Shown here: positions 30,682 to 43,800 of the stretch, in pieces
Layout of the letters: each line of letters opens with the position of its first letter
Numbering within the stretch: the stretch's first letter is position 1
DNA from: Echiichthys vipera
Lineage: Eukaryota > Chordata > Actinopteri > Perciformes > Trachinidae
Length of the DNA: 64,000 nt
NCBI GenBank assembly: GCA_963691815.1
Contig: OY829657.1
Coordinates: 14,865,880 to 14,929,879, forward strand
Direction of reading: 5' to 3'
Notes under the pieces: model-generated
Databases searched by the model: none
Told to the model about the DNA's origin: nothing
The model's input: the letters and a program-made list of their open reading frames with translations, nothing else
Position numbers and translations under genes: made by a program

Positions 30682-31017
30682 ATAAGGCTGGGCATAAAAA
30701 TGTCTATCGTATTTACTTTTCTATATAGTTTCTATTGTGATGTTGGAAAATCAGTGCCGTATTTACATCATTTGGACATTTTGACGTTCTGTTTATTTTT
30801 CAGTAAAGTTCTTAACAAAATGAGAAAATACTCAGTACTTTTCATTTGTCAATTATTTAAGGAGTATACAAAAACGCTTTACTATGTGGTTATTTCATAT
30901 AGACTATGTATTTATTGACTTACCAGATAACATGCTATATAGTGATAAATATCATTATCCTGATATGAAATGTCCTATATATCAAATAGAAGATTTTTAC
31001 CATATAGCCCAGCCCTA
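30682..31017. mobile_element. Miniature element with GGCTGGGC ends
   Basis: The left end reads TATAAGGCTGGGCATAAAAA. The right end reads TTTACCATATAGCCCAGCCC. Complementing the right end gives GGGCTGGGCTATATGGTAAA, so inverted termini match over GGCTGGGC. The interior is rich in ATATCATT/GATAT, as in a common teleost 'GGGCTGGGCGATAT' element family. About 336 bp, no coding capacity. The Tc1 remnant begins 13 bases after it. Confidence 0.65.
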
Positions 31018-31029
31018 AGTTGGTACATA

Positions 31030-32100
31030 CAGTGCCTATAGAGATCATGATACCCTTTTGAAAGTTTTTGTTTTACAGTCTGAAAATATAATACTTAAAA
31101 AAGATTTTCAGCTTGAGTTACACATTTTTCCTGACAACATTCAAGTGAAAAAGTTTTTTTCAAAATTTCTGAAAAGTAATAAATGAAAAACTAGAAATAG
31201 CAGGGTTGGAAAAGTGATTAGTCCCCAGAATCAGATGAAAACTTCTCTATCAGCTTTGTGCTCCTAGATTGGGAAATATTTCCCCATTCTTCCTGCTGAA
31301 CTGTTTGAGTTCAGTCAAATTCTGTGGTGAGCAGTGATGGACTGCACTCTTCAAGTCCATCCACAGATGTTCTGTAGGATTCAGGTCCGGGCTCTGACTC
31401 GGCCACTCTAGGACATTCATCTTCCTCTCCTATAGACAGTGTTGTTTTTACGCGGTGTTTTGGGTCATTGTCATGCTGGAAGGTGAACCACCCGCTCATT
31501 TTCAAGTGTCTAACAGAGGGCTGCAGGTTTTCCTCAAGATTTTGGGTGCAGAGCATCCATTTCCCCTTTAATCCAAGTCCCTGCTGAAGAGAAACAAGCC
31601 CACAACATAATGCAGCCACCACCATGCTTCACTGTAGGGATGGTGTGTTTTGGGTGGTGTGCTGTGTTTGGTTTCTGCCAAACATAGAGCTTGGAGTTCA
31701 GCCCAGAAAGTTCAGTTTTGGTCTCATCTGACCATATAACCTTTTTCCTCATGACATCAGAATCTTCAATATGTTCTTTACGAGACATATTGAGACATTG
31801 TGACATTTTTTCAGCTGATGTCAGGTGGAAGCCAATTAGCTTGGTGTTTAATTTGAAAGGTGATTGGTTATACCTGAGAATATTTATAATGGTTATTCCT
31901 AAGGGACTCATCACTTTTCCAACACAGCTTTTCTAGTTTTGCATTTTTTTTAATGATTTTCAGAAAAAATCACTTGAATATTGTGAGGCAAAATGTGTAA
32001 AGCACGCTGGAAAAATATTTTCATGTATAATCATTTCAGGCTGTAAAACAAAAAAACATTTTTTTCAAAAGGGTATCATATCATCTCCTATATAAATATA
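31030..32100 (-). mobile_element. Decayed Tc1-like DNA transposon
   Basis: The left terminus starts TA-CAGTGCCTATAGAGATCA and contains ATGATACCCTTTTGAAAG. The right terminus contains CTTTTTTTCAAAAGGGTATC-like sequence (32060-32080), and inverted repeats of roughly 190 bases flank the body. The minus strand encodes a broken transposase: the segment at 31914-31534 contains [15 protein letters not shown] and [15 protein letters not shown] (DDE catalytic core), and the next part, QHDNDPKHR, continues in another frame (31625-31311). Frameshifts make it non-functional. Confidence 0.9.
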
Positions 32101-32647
32101 AATATATATAAAACACTTTAAAGTGTACCCCTGAGAGGTTGCCTGGTGTGTGTACTTTAGTATATTTATGTTCTTTATGCATAGCAACTAGTTTTCCCCT
32201 TCATCCAATTGTTGTGTATCTCGCAGCATGAATTTAAGGCATAAGATTACCGTTCACGCTAATCTGCCTTGTGTGTTTGAGAGATCTGGGTCACTTAAAA
32301 TGCAGGGAACAGCAGAAACAAGCAGCTCTGGTGTAGCATTAAAAAACCCTCCACTATCCCTGACCTTAAAAAAATGAGCAAACAGTTTTAAGCCTTCTGG
32401 AGCAAATTAAAATCTACTGATAAAATGAGCCATTCATCAAATGGATGCAGGTGATGACATAAGAACATTCCTGAAGACTGCAATAACAGTGTTTCCATCT
32501 CAAATCAACTGAATAAAACAAAGAGGCATAAATCTAAAGTGTAGGCGTAGTTATACCCCCATTTCACCATCCTGCCTTTCGATGTGTGTAGTACTCCTGC
32601 TCTCAGAGCAGAACCCATCCTGATGGTTTCACTCATGAACTGTGTTT
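32101..32647 (-). other. tpp1: tpp1 3' flank and probable 3' untranslated region
   Basis: About 550 bases between the Tc1 remnant and the tpp1 stop codon. It should include the tpp1 3' untranslated region. No convincing minus-strand polyadenylation signal was picked out, and no other gene is visible. Confidence 0.4.
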
Positions 32648-35600
32648 TCACTCAGCTAGCATGGCAGCCAGCAGCGCGGGGTAGTTTGGTGTCCCCCAGC
32701 CTGTAACAGGATCCCACGATGGTGCAGCACAGAAACCTTTGCCCTGAACTTGTTCGTCCAGACAGCTCAGGTGACAACCTTCAGTCACCTGGAGACAAGA
32801 GCGCACAGCCTTTAGGAGCCGGACCATGACTACAAAATGTGTTGCAGAATGGTCTCCGTCTTCATAATGCCTTAATGAATGTGCAAACCTACTGTTTCAA
32901 CTTATAGCATAGTCCACAAAATGTTTTTTTTATACACAAAACTGCAAACGAGTTATTTTGGATGTGCAGTTAAAACGTTTTACAATCTGGTTCCTTGGGT
33001 TTACGCTATGTCATTTTCACATGCACATGAACTTAGAAAATGCATTACAAATATACACTGTTTATTATGTACATCTGTACAATCTAATGCAATAAAATAA
33101 AAATGATGCCGTGAAATCTACTTTTATGAAACCTATGATCAGTTTTTTAACACAGTCATAGATGTCTATTTAGTTATATGTTTTGTCATTGATATAGTTC
33201 ATTGTGGTGTTGTTCTAGGCTGTATTATATTGTTTAAAATATTCTAAAGCGAGATTGCAAGTCTAAAAACAAGCTTTATGAGTATCTGACAAATCATTTG
33301 ACTAAAGTAATAACTCACATCAAACAGAGCTTGTCCTTTGAGCTTGTAGAGGCGAGGGTTGAGGAAGCCCAGGGCAGGCAGGCCCTTTAGCAGCCGCTGG
33401 TCATTGATGAGAGACAGCATGCCTCCAACCACAGGGGTTGACGCCTGGAAAGAAGATGAGATGTAAACAGAGCAATTAAAAAAGGTCATTACTGTATTAA
33501 TCCTAAGAATCTTTTTGTTCAGCTTATATAGGTTTTGTGTGACTGGGTTTTATCCTAAGAAAATAATTCTATAGGTATTCATCTGTTCTGTCACACGTCA
33601 ATGCTCTATTCACAAAAAGGAAATCCAACTGTGCCATATCTTACCGAGGTCCCAGACACCCAGGGGACGGGTACTCTGTTGATAACCACCCAGTAGTTAT
33701 CCGACAGGGCAGCCATGTCCGGATAGGCCCTGCCGCTGGTGTTGAAATAAGACTGCGGAGGGAGGGTTGCCGTTACAGTCTTCAAATACCCATCCACTGC
33801 ACTGGCCTACAGGGACACAAATACACAACATTAATTACACTGTGTGCATTAAATCATCTTTAAAATAGCTGACTATCTGATTTTATTACCTGGTAGTCCG
33901 GCATCTTGAAGACGTTGCTGAAGCCTCCTCCACTGATGTAATCTGTAACTTCATACGTGACCTTAAATGGGTTTTTGAATGAGGTTCCTCCTACTGTCGT
34001 CACATATGGGCTGAGAAACAAAAGGGAGGGCATAGAGCGTTAGGTGTTTTGTCCTTTTCCAAAACTTTTGAAAAAGTAGGAATTTTCCGAGAGTGACTTT
34101 GTGTTAATTTCCAGACCTGCACTACAGAGACAGTACATACCAGATGAGGGTTGGTGAACTGTGCTTGCAGTTCTGAATCAACCTTCTGCAAATATACTGC
34201 AGGCTAAGTTCTTTGTTCAACTGGAACATCCATATGTCTTTGTAGATTCCCATATCACAAATATAATGCTTGAGACAAAGCCCCGTCTTATGATAGTATT
34301 GGTATTCAATATAATGCAGAAACTAGTTTGCTGTCAGAAATGTAGAAATGCTTTACCTTGACGCGGGGAAACTCGGCCTGAAGGAGTTTTGTCCTTTACC
34401 CAAATGCTTGCAGCCTGCACCACTGTCACCTGAACAAGAAACAAGATCGCAGTGATAAAGATTGATATAAGAGATGCTCATTAAACAAGATCAGTTAGAC
34501 TAACAACGTTGTGGCAGTTAATCATGCAGCATATCTTAATGACAACTGGCTGCCTTTCAAGTATTGTAAGTTGTGGAAAGCACTAGAGGTCAAACTGTAA
34601 TGTGTAAGCCTGTTTTTCCAGAACCAACATGCCATGGGTGTTTATTTAAAACAATACCAGTGTATTCACATTTCAAGTGAGATAATGTGCTGTCGATAAC
34701 AATGGAGCCACAAAGCCACAGTAATTTGACACATTACCTCTTGGGCCGCTACAAAAATTACAGCTTACATTTGTTAAGCCTTTTGTGTCAACTGAAAACA
34801 GGAACTTGTTTTTTTGTTTTTACTGACCAAAGAAGGAAGATTAGAAACTCAACCAGACAAGTGAGAGGTCGCAGTCATTGCATAACAGGAGTGACAAAAT
34901 GTTGCCGTTACATTTTCAAAATATAACAGAAAAACAAAGGCTTCATTAAGCAGATGTGAATGTTGTTGAATGTCTCTGTGTGCTACAAGTACAAGGCATT
35001 TGGATGAGTTCTGCGTACTTCCTCTTTACTGACCAGAAGCAAAGAGCAAAGAGATTCCCCTGACGCCAGCCTTCATAAACTCAGTGTTAATGCGCATCAT
35101 GTATGCAGTAGACAGACTGTCTTCATCGTCTCCGTAGCTGATAGTGTGAACCCAGGGCAGGTCCGACATGTTGCTGAGCAAAACCATCCATTGGAGGAAA
35201 GGCTCCTGGGACTCGTGACGACCTGAAGGACAATGAGGAAATTTGTGTGTTTTGTTAGGACTTAAATGTGGGTGGTCGACTAACAAGCCAAAAATGTACT
35301 ATGCCTAACCACTGAGTCTGATAATTTGATATTTATTTTACTGGAACTATAAACACTTGGCCTGCATATATTTATGATAAGTGTCTGTAGAGTTACCATC
35401 ATTATTTGAACTGAGAAGAAAATCAACTCAAAGTCAATCTATACACACCTGGATTGGTGAAGACCCATGTGGAGATATTTGCCCCTGTGCTCATGATGTA
35501 CTCTACATCCAGACTGGCCTCCAGACCGGCCTTTCCTGCTCCTTGAGAGCCTACAACCCGGTCCACCTGAGAGAGATGCTGGAAGCTCCTACCATACATG

Positions 35601-38600
35601 CCCATGAACTCCGCCAGGTCTGCAGGGCTGTAGTACTGCTCCAAGAACTAAAAGAGAGAACAGCTAGCTAAAGTGAGAAAGTACACCAAGTTGTGGTGAG
35701 ATTATACACACAAACAGACGTCTAACAGGAACACACAGTGTTTTATTATGAGGGTATTCTGAAGTGGCCACACCTGGGCTACAGCCTGGCTGTTGTTCTG
35801 AGCTTTTCCCACATCAGCTGCTGTGAGGTTATAGCGGGCCCTCAAGATGGCAGGAGTCACTCCCAGATGCACCCCTGCCTTAGACTGCTTTTGCTTCCTG
35901 TTAGAAGAGGCTGCGCTGAGTTTCTGCCCTTTAGGAGGGAGGCGGTGAAGCCCTCCAACTGTGGAAAAAACAACAAGCAATGTAGCACAGGTGCTGACCT
36001 ATATATACAGCAAGCACAGATGATAGCTGAACATAGTGCTGGTTCTCACCAAAGTCCAGGTGCTGGTGAACGTCATCATGAACAGAGTACGGTGCTGAAG
36101 ACCTCACAATGGAGTGGCCGTCCTGAATGAAACGGTGGAACTTGCTACCTGGAAGCAGCACCTCTGCGACCCTGAATACACAAACAAAAACAACAGAACA
36201 CAGCCTTAATGTCTACAAATCCACTCCCTGTCATGGACACGAAAATGAATGTGATTCCAGGTTTTTAAGAAACTCATTGGCCTGTATGTAAAACTGATAC
36301 AACTCAAGATACAAGTAAGTTACAATTAAGGGTGGGGTTGTTTAACTGCTGCCAGTAAGTGAAACTGTTATCAGGGGTTGGAGTTTAAGGGAAGGTGTTT
36401 TTTTAAGTTCCAAATAACCTTGGCCTAGATTTATGAATTTCAAAAGCCTGCAGCTCATAGCTACTTTGATTTTAAGCAGTAACCACAAAAAGAGGAACAG
36501 TATCATGTGATAGGGCATGGCTTTTGCGTGGTTTCACACAGAGGGAACTTAATACAGAAAAAGGGTATTTTTTTTGTGTCTCGAGCAAACAGAAATGACT
36601 GATTAGTAAGCAGAAAAAATGCTGCTAAAAAAGATATGCTTACTCTGCAGTCATGGTGCACTGTAAAAAGTCCTGAGTGCGTACAGTCAGGCAGTCTGTA
36701 ATCCCATGACTCTGCAGCCAGTGATGCACCACCTTCTGGGTCAGTTCAGAAGGACGCACAAGAGAGGACACTTCATCCAGGGTGAGGTGTTTACCTGTGG
36801 ACGACAAAACTCAATCACTGTTTGTTGTATCAAAAGGCCTTTGTCTCATCATTTAAGCTTCGTCAATTTGAAGCATTTAGGTTCATATCCCAGTGATGTG
36901 CTGCACAGTATGAAGGACATACAAACCCCATTATTTATTATTTATTGAGTATTTAGTTTAACAAGCATGTGCTGATTTTTTAGATTCTAAAAACATAAGG
37001 TTACTTGAGGGCTACCGGCAATTATGAGACAAAGCCCCACCATATTGTGCAGAGTCAGGGTCCGACACCAGTCTGAGTATTTCCTCCAGCAGTTCAGTGT
37101 TTTGCTGCTTCAGGGCAAAGGTCAGCTCCAGCTCCTCCGCAGGGTCCACACGACCTGCACGAGTCCAGTCGGCTGGTATCCTAAGGACAGACAAACATGT
37201 ATTCTTTTAGTAAGAAGAGGTTTTACTTTACCAAACACTATTGTTGTGATTTTGTGTGACAGATTTTTTTTCAAACACTCAAAAACAGCCTATTGGTAAA
37301 ATCCAAACCTGTTTTTTGGACTGAATTTGGATGCACACTTGGAAACGGTCACTAAAGTATTAGCTCCCTTAAAAAACTTGCATACTACAGGTGCAAATCC
37401 AAGTTATTTCCTCTTTTACATAGGTCTTTGCTGCACATTTGCGCTGTCAAGACTGGTCGGTATCTATGAAAAAGTCAATGATGCTTGACTTTCAAATTTT
37501 ATAAAAAGGGTTTAAACGAGGTGAGGTACAAAACTGATTTAGTAAATGACAGGGAGGTAACGGTAATGGCTCTTAAAGTGGATTTTTGCTCACAAGACAT
37601 CTTGGTCATATTCCAGATATCCACTCCGGACCAACGAGATGAATAACAAGCAGATGGAGAAGGTCAGCCTGGTGGAAGGAGAAACAAAACGTTGGAGAAC
37701 AAAACGTACACATGCAGAGATTCATACGTTCATGAATGTAGTAGAGCAGTGGTTCTCAAACTTTGTACATGACGTACCACCTCAGTTAAAACCAGGCTCT
37801 TTCAGGTACCACCACTAAGACCAATGTTGAAATACAGGAGTGTAGGCCTGCACTATTCAGCTACGGAGAGGAAGGTTTATTCCTCATCAGAAGATTATTT
37901 ATTGTTTACTGATTTCAGCCACACTGTATGAGGGGTAGCATCAGAACGGACCCCAGTGTTTTCAAGCCTATTATTTGACCTCTGCTCACTATCTTGCATC
38001 ACAGTTTATCTCGTAATTCGGCTTTAATGACTGGACTATTTGATCAAACATACCAAGAGGTGTCATTGATTTCCTACCTTACGGTTAACCAACATTCTTA
38101 AAATGTTGACACACTGTAGGTAACCTATCACAGCTGGGGTTGAAAAGGGACGAAAAAGTTTGGTAAATAGCTGGAAACTTTCCAGAAACAAAAATATGAC
38201 AGGAAATGCTAAACTTCTTTTAAATTACATTTCAAGGCTCCTAAAAGTTTAAGTATTTTCTGAGTATTATATTAATTTAGAAATTAATGTTTCCTTTTTT
38301 ATTTTTATTTTGGAGATGCCTTCAAGCAACACCAGAGAGTACCACCAGTGGTCCATGTACCACAGTTTGAGAACCAGAATAGTAAAGTATTAAAGAAAAT
38401 TTAAAAAAAAAAAAAACTTTATTTGTCCCCGGGGGGCAATTCAGGGCACACAGAGCAGCAAATAACGACAGTGCAACTATACAAAAACATTGTAACCTAA
38501 CAACAACAATCACACGCCTTAACTTCCGTGTTACCTCAGGGTTACAACAGAACCAAGTCAATGTGACTTACTCCATTGCACGCAGAAACACACATATGAA

Positions 38601-38869
38601 ACGGTTTGCTAGCTTCATATTTTATAATAATAATAATAATAATAAGACGGTATATATGTCTAGTAGCCTTGCCGTTGTGTACACTTCACCCTGCTGCGTT
38701 AGCTGGCAGCTATCTAGGTCAGCAAAACCGGTAAAAACTAAGAATACAAGGTGCGCCACACGAGACCGGTTAAAAGAGTTATTGTTGCCTGAGTCGTGTG
38801 TTTCGTGTTATCACTATTAACAATAAAAGACAAGTATGGAGGTATTTAAAGCACTCACAGCGTGTCCAT
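32648..38869 (-). CDS. tpp1: Tripeptidyl peptidase 1 (lysosomal sedolisin)
   Basis: A lysosomal serine-carboxyl protease that removes tripeptides from N-termini; human loss causes CLN2 disease. Thirteen exons in transcript order: 38859-38869, 37594-37668, 37041-37180, 36644-36794, 36050-36171, 35774-35958, 35449-35647, 35034-35222, 34357-34429, 33890-34010, 33645-33806, 33319-33444, 32648-32788 (stop TGA). All phases join, giving 564 residues against 563 in human. A signal peptide ([20 protein letters not shown]) comes first, then the propeptide ([17 protein letters not shown]). Catalytic Glu and Asp lie in [12 protein letters not shown], the oxyanion Asp in SGDSGAGC, and the nucleophile Ser in [13 protein letters not shown], which spans the junction of exons 33645 and 33319. 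The calcium-site region [10 protein letters not shown] is near the end. CLEAR-type sites lie upstream. All key residues are intact, so it should be active. Confidence 0.97.
37747..38379. mobile_element. Non-autonomous hAT element in tpp1 intron 1
   Basis: The left end reads CAGTGGTTCTCAAACTTTG and the right end AGTTTGAGAACCAGAA, inverted copies typical of hAT elements. Flanking bases TAGTAGAG (37739-37746) and TAGTAAAG (38380-38387) form an 8-bp target duplication with one mismatch. It is 633 bp with sub-terminal GTACCACC repeats in both orientations. No transposase frame. Confidence 0.85.
38400..38510 (-). repeat. Retroposon 3' tail, reverse orientation
   Basis: A poly-A run followed by CTTTATTTGTCCCCGGGGGG reads on the minus strand as CCCCCCGGGGACAAATAAAG then a T-run. 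This is the same kind of end as at 51005-51025 (CCCCTCGGGGACAAGTAAAG). It lies immediately beside the hAT element in tpp1 intron 1. Confidence 0.55.
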
Positions 38870-38944
38870 GGTGTCCTCAGCCGGTGCTGTTGTCTAAACT
38901 CAGCCGCTGGGTCCAGGCTGTTATAGACGCAGCGGTCACGTGAC

Positions 38945-38968
38945 AGGGCTTCACGTGATTTTCTTATT
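38945..38968. promoter_or_regulatory. tpp1: Two CLEAR-type E-boxes upstream of tpp1
   Basis: GTCACGTGAC at 38945-38954 is a perfect match to the TFEB/TFE3 CLEAR core. A second TCACGTGA at 38961-38968 follows six bases later. They lie 76 and 92 bases upstream of the tpp1 start codon. Human TPP1 belongs to the CLEAR lysosomal network. Confidence 0.85.
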
Positions 38969-40896
38969 CCCTTTGTTTTGGTTGTTTGTTTGTTTTTGCT
39001 GGTGCATTAAGATCTTTCGGACACATTCAGACACTTTTTATATTTATATTTAACGTTTTATCTGTGGAAGTGGTTCCCAGCGTTTTTGGCTCCTTAAAAT
39101 GAAGCAGTTGTACTTGTTACCTAATCATGTTAAGGGGCTGAAGATATTCATAATAAAGGGGATTTTGCCCTCTGATTGTTTCATTTGAAGGATTTTAGAG
39201 GCCTGGAGGTTAAAATTATTAGTATTTTACAAGAAAAAAATAGAAAAGCCAAGAAAATAAACACAAGTCTTTTTCAACAAAAATATTTTTCTGTTTTTCT
39301 TCTGAAACAATAGATTTTTGGGGGGAGTGGGATTAAGGTGCATTCATGTTATTGTATATTTTCATATTTTTCTAAAAAATTGGAGGGATAGTGGGATTTA
39401 TATTGGGTTTCTTTGTTTTTGTTCCTGTTTTTTTCACTTTAGGGCAGATGCGTTGATACACTGCACCGCTGTTGTACTTTTTGTTTGACATCTGCAAAAT
39501 ACAATAAAAAATGTGGGTGAAAAAACCATTGGAAAGAATATCAATCAATTTAGGACAAGACACATGAGAGGAGAAAGGTGACCCCTTAAATGGGGGTGTG
39601 TGTAAAAACACATAAGGGATTTTTTTAGGCACAGAGACACTGGACAGTTCCAGTTTGCTCCCTGCAGCCATCGCACGGAGGAATAAGTCATACAGCTATA
39701 TTTTGCACAGGTGATTATGTATTGCTGATATACTCAGTTCTGTATTTATGTCTTTTTCATTTTTACTGTATTTTTATTTTTAATTCTTTACCCAACGTTT
39801 TAACAACCTAGTTTTTTTCTGATTTAATTGTATTCTATTTCTACATCTTAATATGGTTTAAGATACTTCTGGACCTGTATGAACTTTTTATTTTGCCATT
39901 TCCTTTTAACTTCCACTGTTTTAAGTTGGATGAGCTGTAAAATGTGTTTTTCCTTTATGCGTGTATAATATATACAAACAAAATCTACCTCCAGGTTCTA
40001 ATAAAGTAACTTGGAGCTGAGAGAATAAATCTGATATCAGGGAAGAACATTGCACTCCTACCTGTCTGTTGTTTTTATTGGGACCCCATTGGCTTCCAAA
40101 AAGTGTTCGCTAGATTCATCACAATGGTCAGAGGGAAGCAGATTAATTAATCCCAGTCCCCAAAATAAATCTATTGTTTCAGAGTGAGGAAAGGAAAAAG
40201 ATTTTTGTTAAGCAGAATTATTTTTATATATTTTTTACCTTTTTCTTGTATAACACTGAAAACTTTAACCGCCCAGGCCTCTAAAAACCCTTTGAATGCA
40301 AATACCATCAATATTATTAATATCTGCAGAACCTTAACATGATTAGGTCATAAGTATAATAGCTTCATTTTGAGGGGGCACAAAAGATTGAGAACTACTT
40401 CCACAGACAATGGTTCTCTCTGAATATACAGTATAATGTACACAAAAAAAATGTATTATAAAAATGTTTATTAAAAAAATAGTTACAACTGACTGTTGGG
40501 ACTAGGATTTACAGGTACATACTGGAGCACAGTAGCAAAAGCCTGGTTTTGACAGTATGTTAAGTAATAAAATGATAAAACAATTCCCAAACTATTAAAC
40601 CCAACAAGCCACATTTGTCTCAGTTTTTGCGTTGAAAGTTGTGCTTAAAAGCTTTAAATCCGTTCCTCTGGCCATTGTGTTTTTTTCCACATTAAAGAGC
40701 TCAAATCCAGTTTACGCTAAAAACAAAACAAAAACAGTCAACTCTTACATGTGAAAGACAAGAGCAAATTTGCAAGTTTTATTGTTCAAATTTGGATGAG
40801 TTAAACAAGAAAGACGGCCCATCTCTCCTCTATTTCATTAGTTTATTAATTTGTACGATCTTGGATTTCTGGATTTTAAAATGTGAAGTTTTCTGC
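38969..40896. other. tpp1-mis18bp1 intergenic region
   Basis: About 1.9 kb, very AT-rich, upstream of tpp1 and downstream of mis18bp1. It probably includes the mis18bp1 3' untranslated region. No exon, RNA gene or clear mobile element was recognised. Confidence 0.5.
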
Positions 40897-43800
40897 TCAG
40901 TTGTCATCCGAGAAGTAAAAATCCTCTTCCTCTTCGCTTTCAGGCGGCACGTCATCCTTTCCTGGGAACATCTCCCAAATGACAAAGGTGTCATTTTCTA
41001 GTGGGAAAAAAAAGTGTATTTCAAAAGAAAGAAGAAATACAAAGAATTTAATTATAGCTTTAGAAACATGTTCAACTAATTTCTGAAAACCTTGCTGTGA
41101 AAATCCCCTTTAAACACATCTACATACAGCAGTGGGCAACAAAAACAGAGCTACATCAAGACGTAATGAACATCATCTTTACCCATGTTAATACAATCCA
41201 GCCATCCTAAATGAAAGTATAAGCCGTAGAGGTTGTGTTGTAAAGTGTGTCTCATTTGCACATTTCTGAGGAAACCCACCTGAGTTACCGCATCTCTTCA
41301 TTGTTCGTTTAACTGTTGGCGTGGGTGTGAAGCTCTGAGAGAAACAGACGCAAATAGTTATTTTTCTAATAAAAAATGATAATCCACATGCTTGAAAATA
41401 GTAATAATCTCAAAAATGACCTTTCATGAATTAGTACCTTTGAGGAAGGAGCCTGTTTGTTTTTTTTCTCCCTCTTCTGGAAGTTATAGACATACTTTTC
41501 CGCCTTTGTACTTTGAAAACAAGAAAGAGGAAGGTTAACTATTGTACTGCAATGAATACTTTACAAGCACAAGTCAACGTCATTCACCTGTTTGGAGTCC
41601 CCATCATGCCGGGAGTGATATGCAGACACTGCGGCGTCTTTACTTCGGGGTAAGCTGTAGACTTGGGGGTGAGTGGCTCCTTGTCTGACCAGTTGATATC
41701 TAAGTCACTCCGACACATGGAGGGCATCTATCCATCAAGATAGGTACAAAATAAGTCATTTAGTATTGTGTCATAGTCACAAAATGTCTTCTTTTTTTGT
41801 GAAAAATACAAAAAAAAAAAAAAGTAACAAACTTCAGAGCATTTATTATGCATGGCCGCAGAGCTGAAAATGTCCCCCACATCTTCTTTCGGCATGGCCT
41901 CCAGGAACTCACGCACCTGCTGCTTTCTCCTTAAGGTTCCCACTCCGGCAGATATCACCGGATGATCTGCAACTAGGCGTAGATTATAGCTTGTGAAATC
42001 TCTGCAGTTAATGTCCTCTCCTTTGCAAAAACGTTTAGATCATTCTAGTTCTTTAAGGGTAGTTATTTCCCTGTGTGGAAGTGACTAATGACGACAACTT
42101 TTTTTGAAATTGGTCTGTAAAGAATGTTTAAAGAGAAAAATGAATCAAAGCAAAACATGAAGAATACTATAACTCTACTCAGAGCCCAGACTTCGGCCAA
42201 TGCATGCCCTATCTCACAATGTTACTGCAGTGTTCATGTTCCCACCCTGGATCTAATTCTTCAGGTTATTCCCACACCACACAAATGCAGCACAAATGCC
42301 CTACCTTGGAACGTTAAATAATAATTGTTATTATATATATCAGCCAGTGTCCGCCCTGCTCTTTAAATATCAGCTTTGGCAATTGAAAATCCCACATCTG
42401 TCAACCATCAAGCTGAAAACAGACTGATAAAGTGATGCCTCCTGCGGAGTAAAATCTGGGGGTGTGGAATCACAAAGATGTGAATTTACATCAAAAACTC
42501 AAACCGTTTTCTACCTGGATCTTTTGGTGCTTTAACCTTTTCCTTTTTTTGTTTCTTAGCGTGAGTCTGGGAGGTTTCCTGGGATGCGCGCTTGGACTGG
42601 CACTCTTCTGGAGAACGTGTTCCAACCATCTTCGCCACCTTTGCCCAGTAACCTACCATGTGCTTAGGAAAGTAGGACACAGCCCTGGAAAACACACAAA
42701 CACACGTGAGGCTATAGCTGGGCCTCCATCCAAATGAATTATAAACGTTTTTTAACAAATATGCAAAAGAACATGCAAATGAATGCCTTCTCCCATCCAC
42801 TACCACGGTGCGAATATTTGGAGTTGGCTCATAAGCAACAGATGGCGCCAATTCTCCACTGAGAAAACCAGAAAACTATTGCAGAAGAGGTCTTAAGTAA
42901 ATAAATGTGTATCAGTCAAACCTCTAAAAAGGTGTAAAACAACAACAGGAAAATGGAAATGTTTCCTCTTCCTTGTCCCTCTCTTGTTCTCTCAGTTTGT
43001 CAGACCATAAATTAAGAGAATTGGTTATGTTGCGCAGCCCACTTTCCCGTGCAACTAACGCTTCACCGAAGAACTTAGAGGCTATTTTTTGTCCTTAAAC
43101 ACACTAAATAGCCTCTTATTTACATGACGGCATGTCCTTTCTGTCTCTATATGGTTGCACGTTTACAATTATCCTTTGCTCTCTGTATCGGGCACGACGG
43201 AGTTCCGCCCCGATGTGGACAAAAATATCTGCATTTTGGAAAGAAATGCCCTCCCCCCAAAAAGCTGTAAACCTAGGAAAAAAACTGGTGTGTCACCAAT
43301 TATTCCCTAAATCTGTTTCCATTGCACTTTGCTTTCATATATTCACCAACCTTTCCTTCTCATCCCAGCATTTTTTTTTAATATTTCTGTTCAGGCTTTT
43401 CATGCGCAAACTGAAAATGTGCATTAAAACAGGTGGTGAATTCGCCTTATAATGCAATATGCAACTTTTATTTTGCAAAACTGCTACTGTCTACAAAACT
43501 CACTCTTGTAGCTTCATAAGCTCTACTCCTGTCCACTCGTCTGCATCCTGCTCTTGAGGAATCCGTACATTGCCTTTGCTGGCCCTGGGTTTCTTTCTGG
43601 GTTGTGCCAACTCAGGCAAAGGCTTTGAAGATGATGAAATGTAGCGTTTCCTCTGTTTATGTTTGATTTGTGTTACTCTCATTCTTTTCCTCAGTTCATT
43701 TTCACTCTCCTCAGAGACCGTCGACGTATCACTTGGAAACACGTAGCTTGGTTGTGACTTGTTAACTCTCTTGTTTCTCTTCCTGTGCACTTCTTTCCCC

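Noticed and set aside
31311..31914. A functional Tc1 transposase gene
   Set aside because: The catalytic core is split between frames and the N-terminal DNA-binding part is not intact, so it is a remnant.
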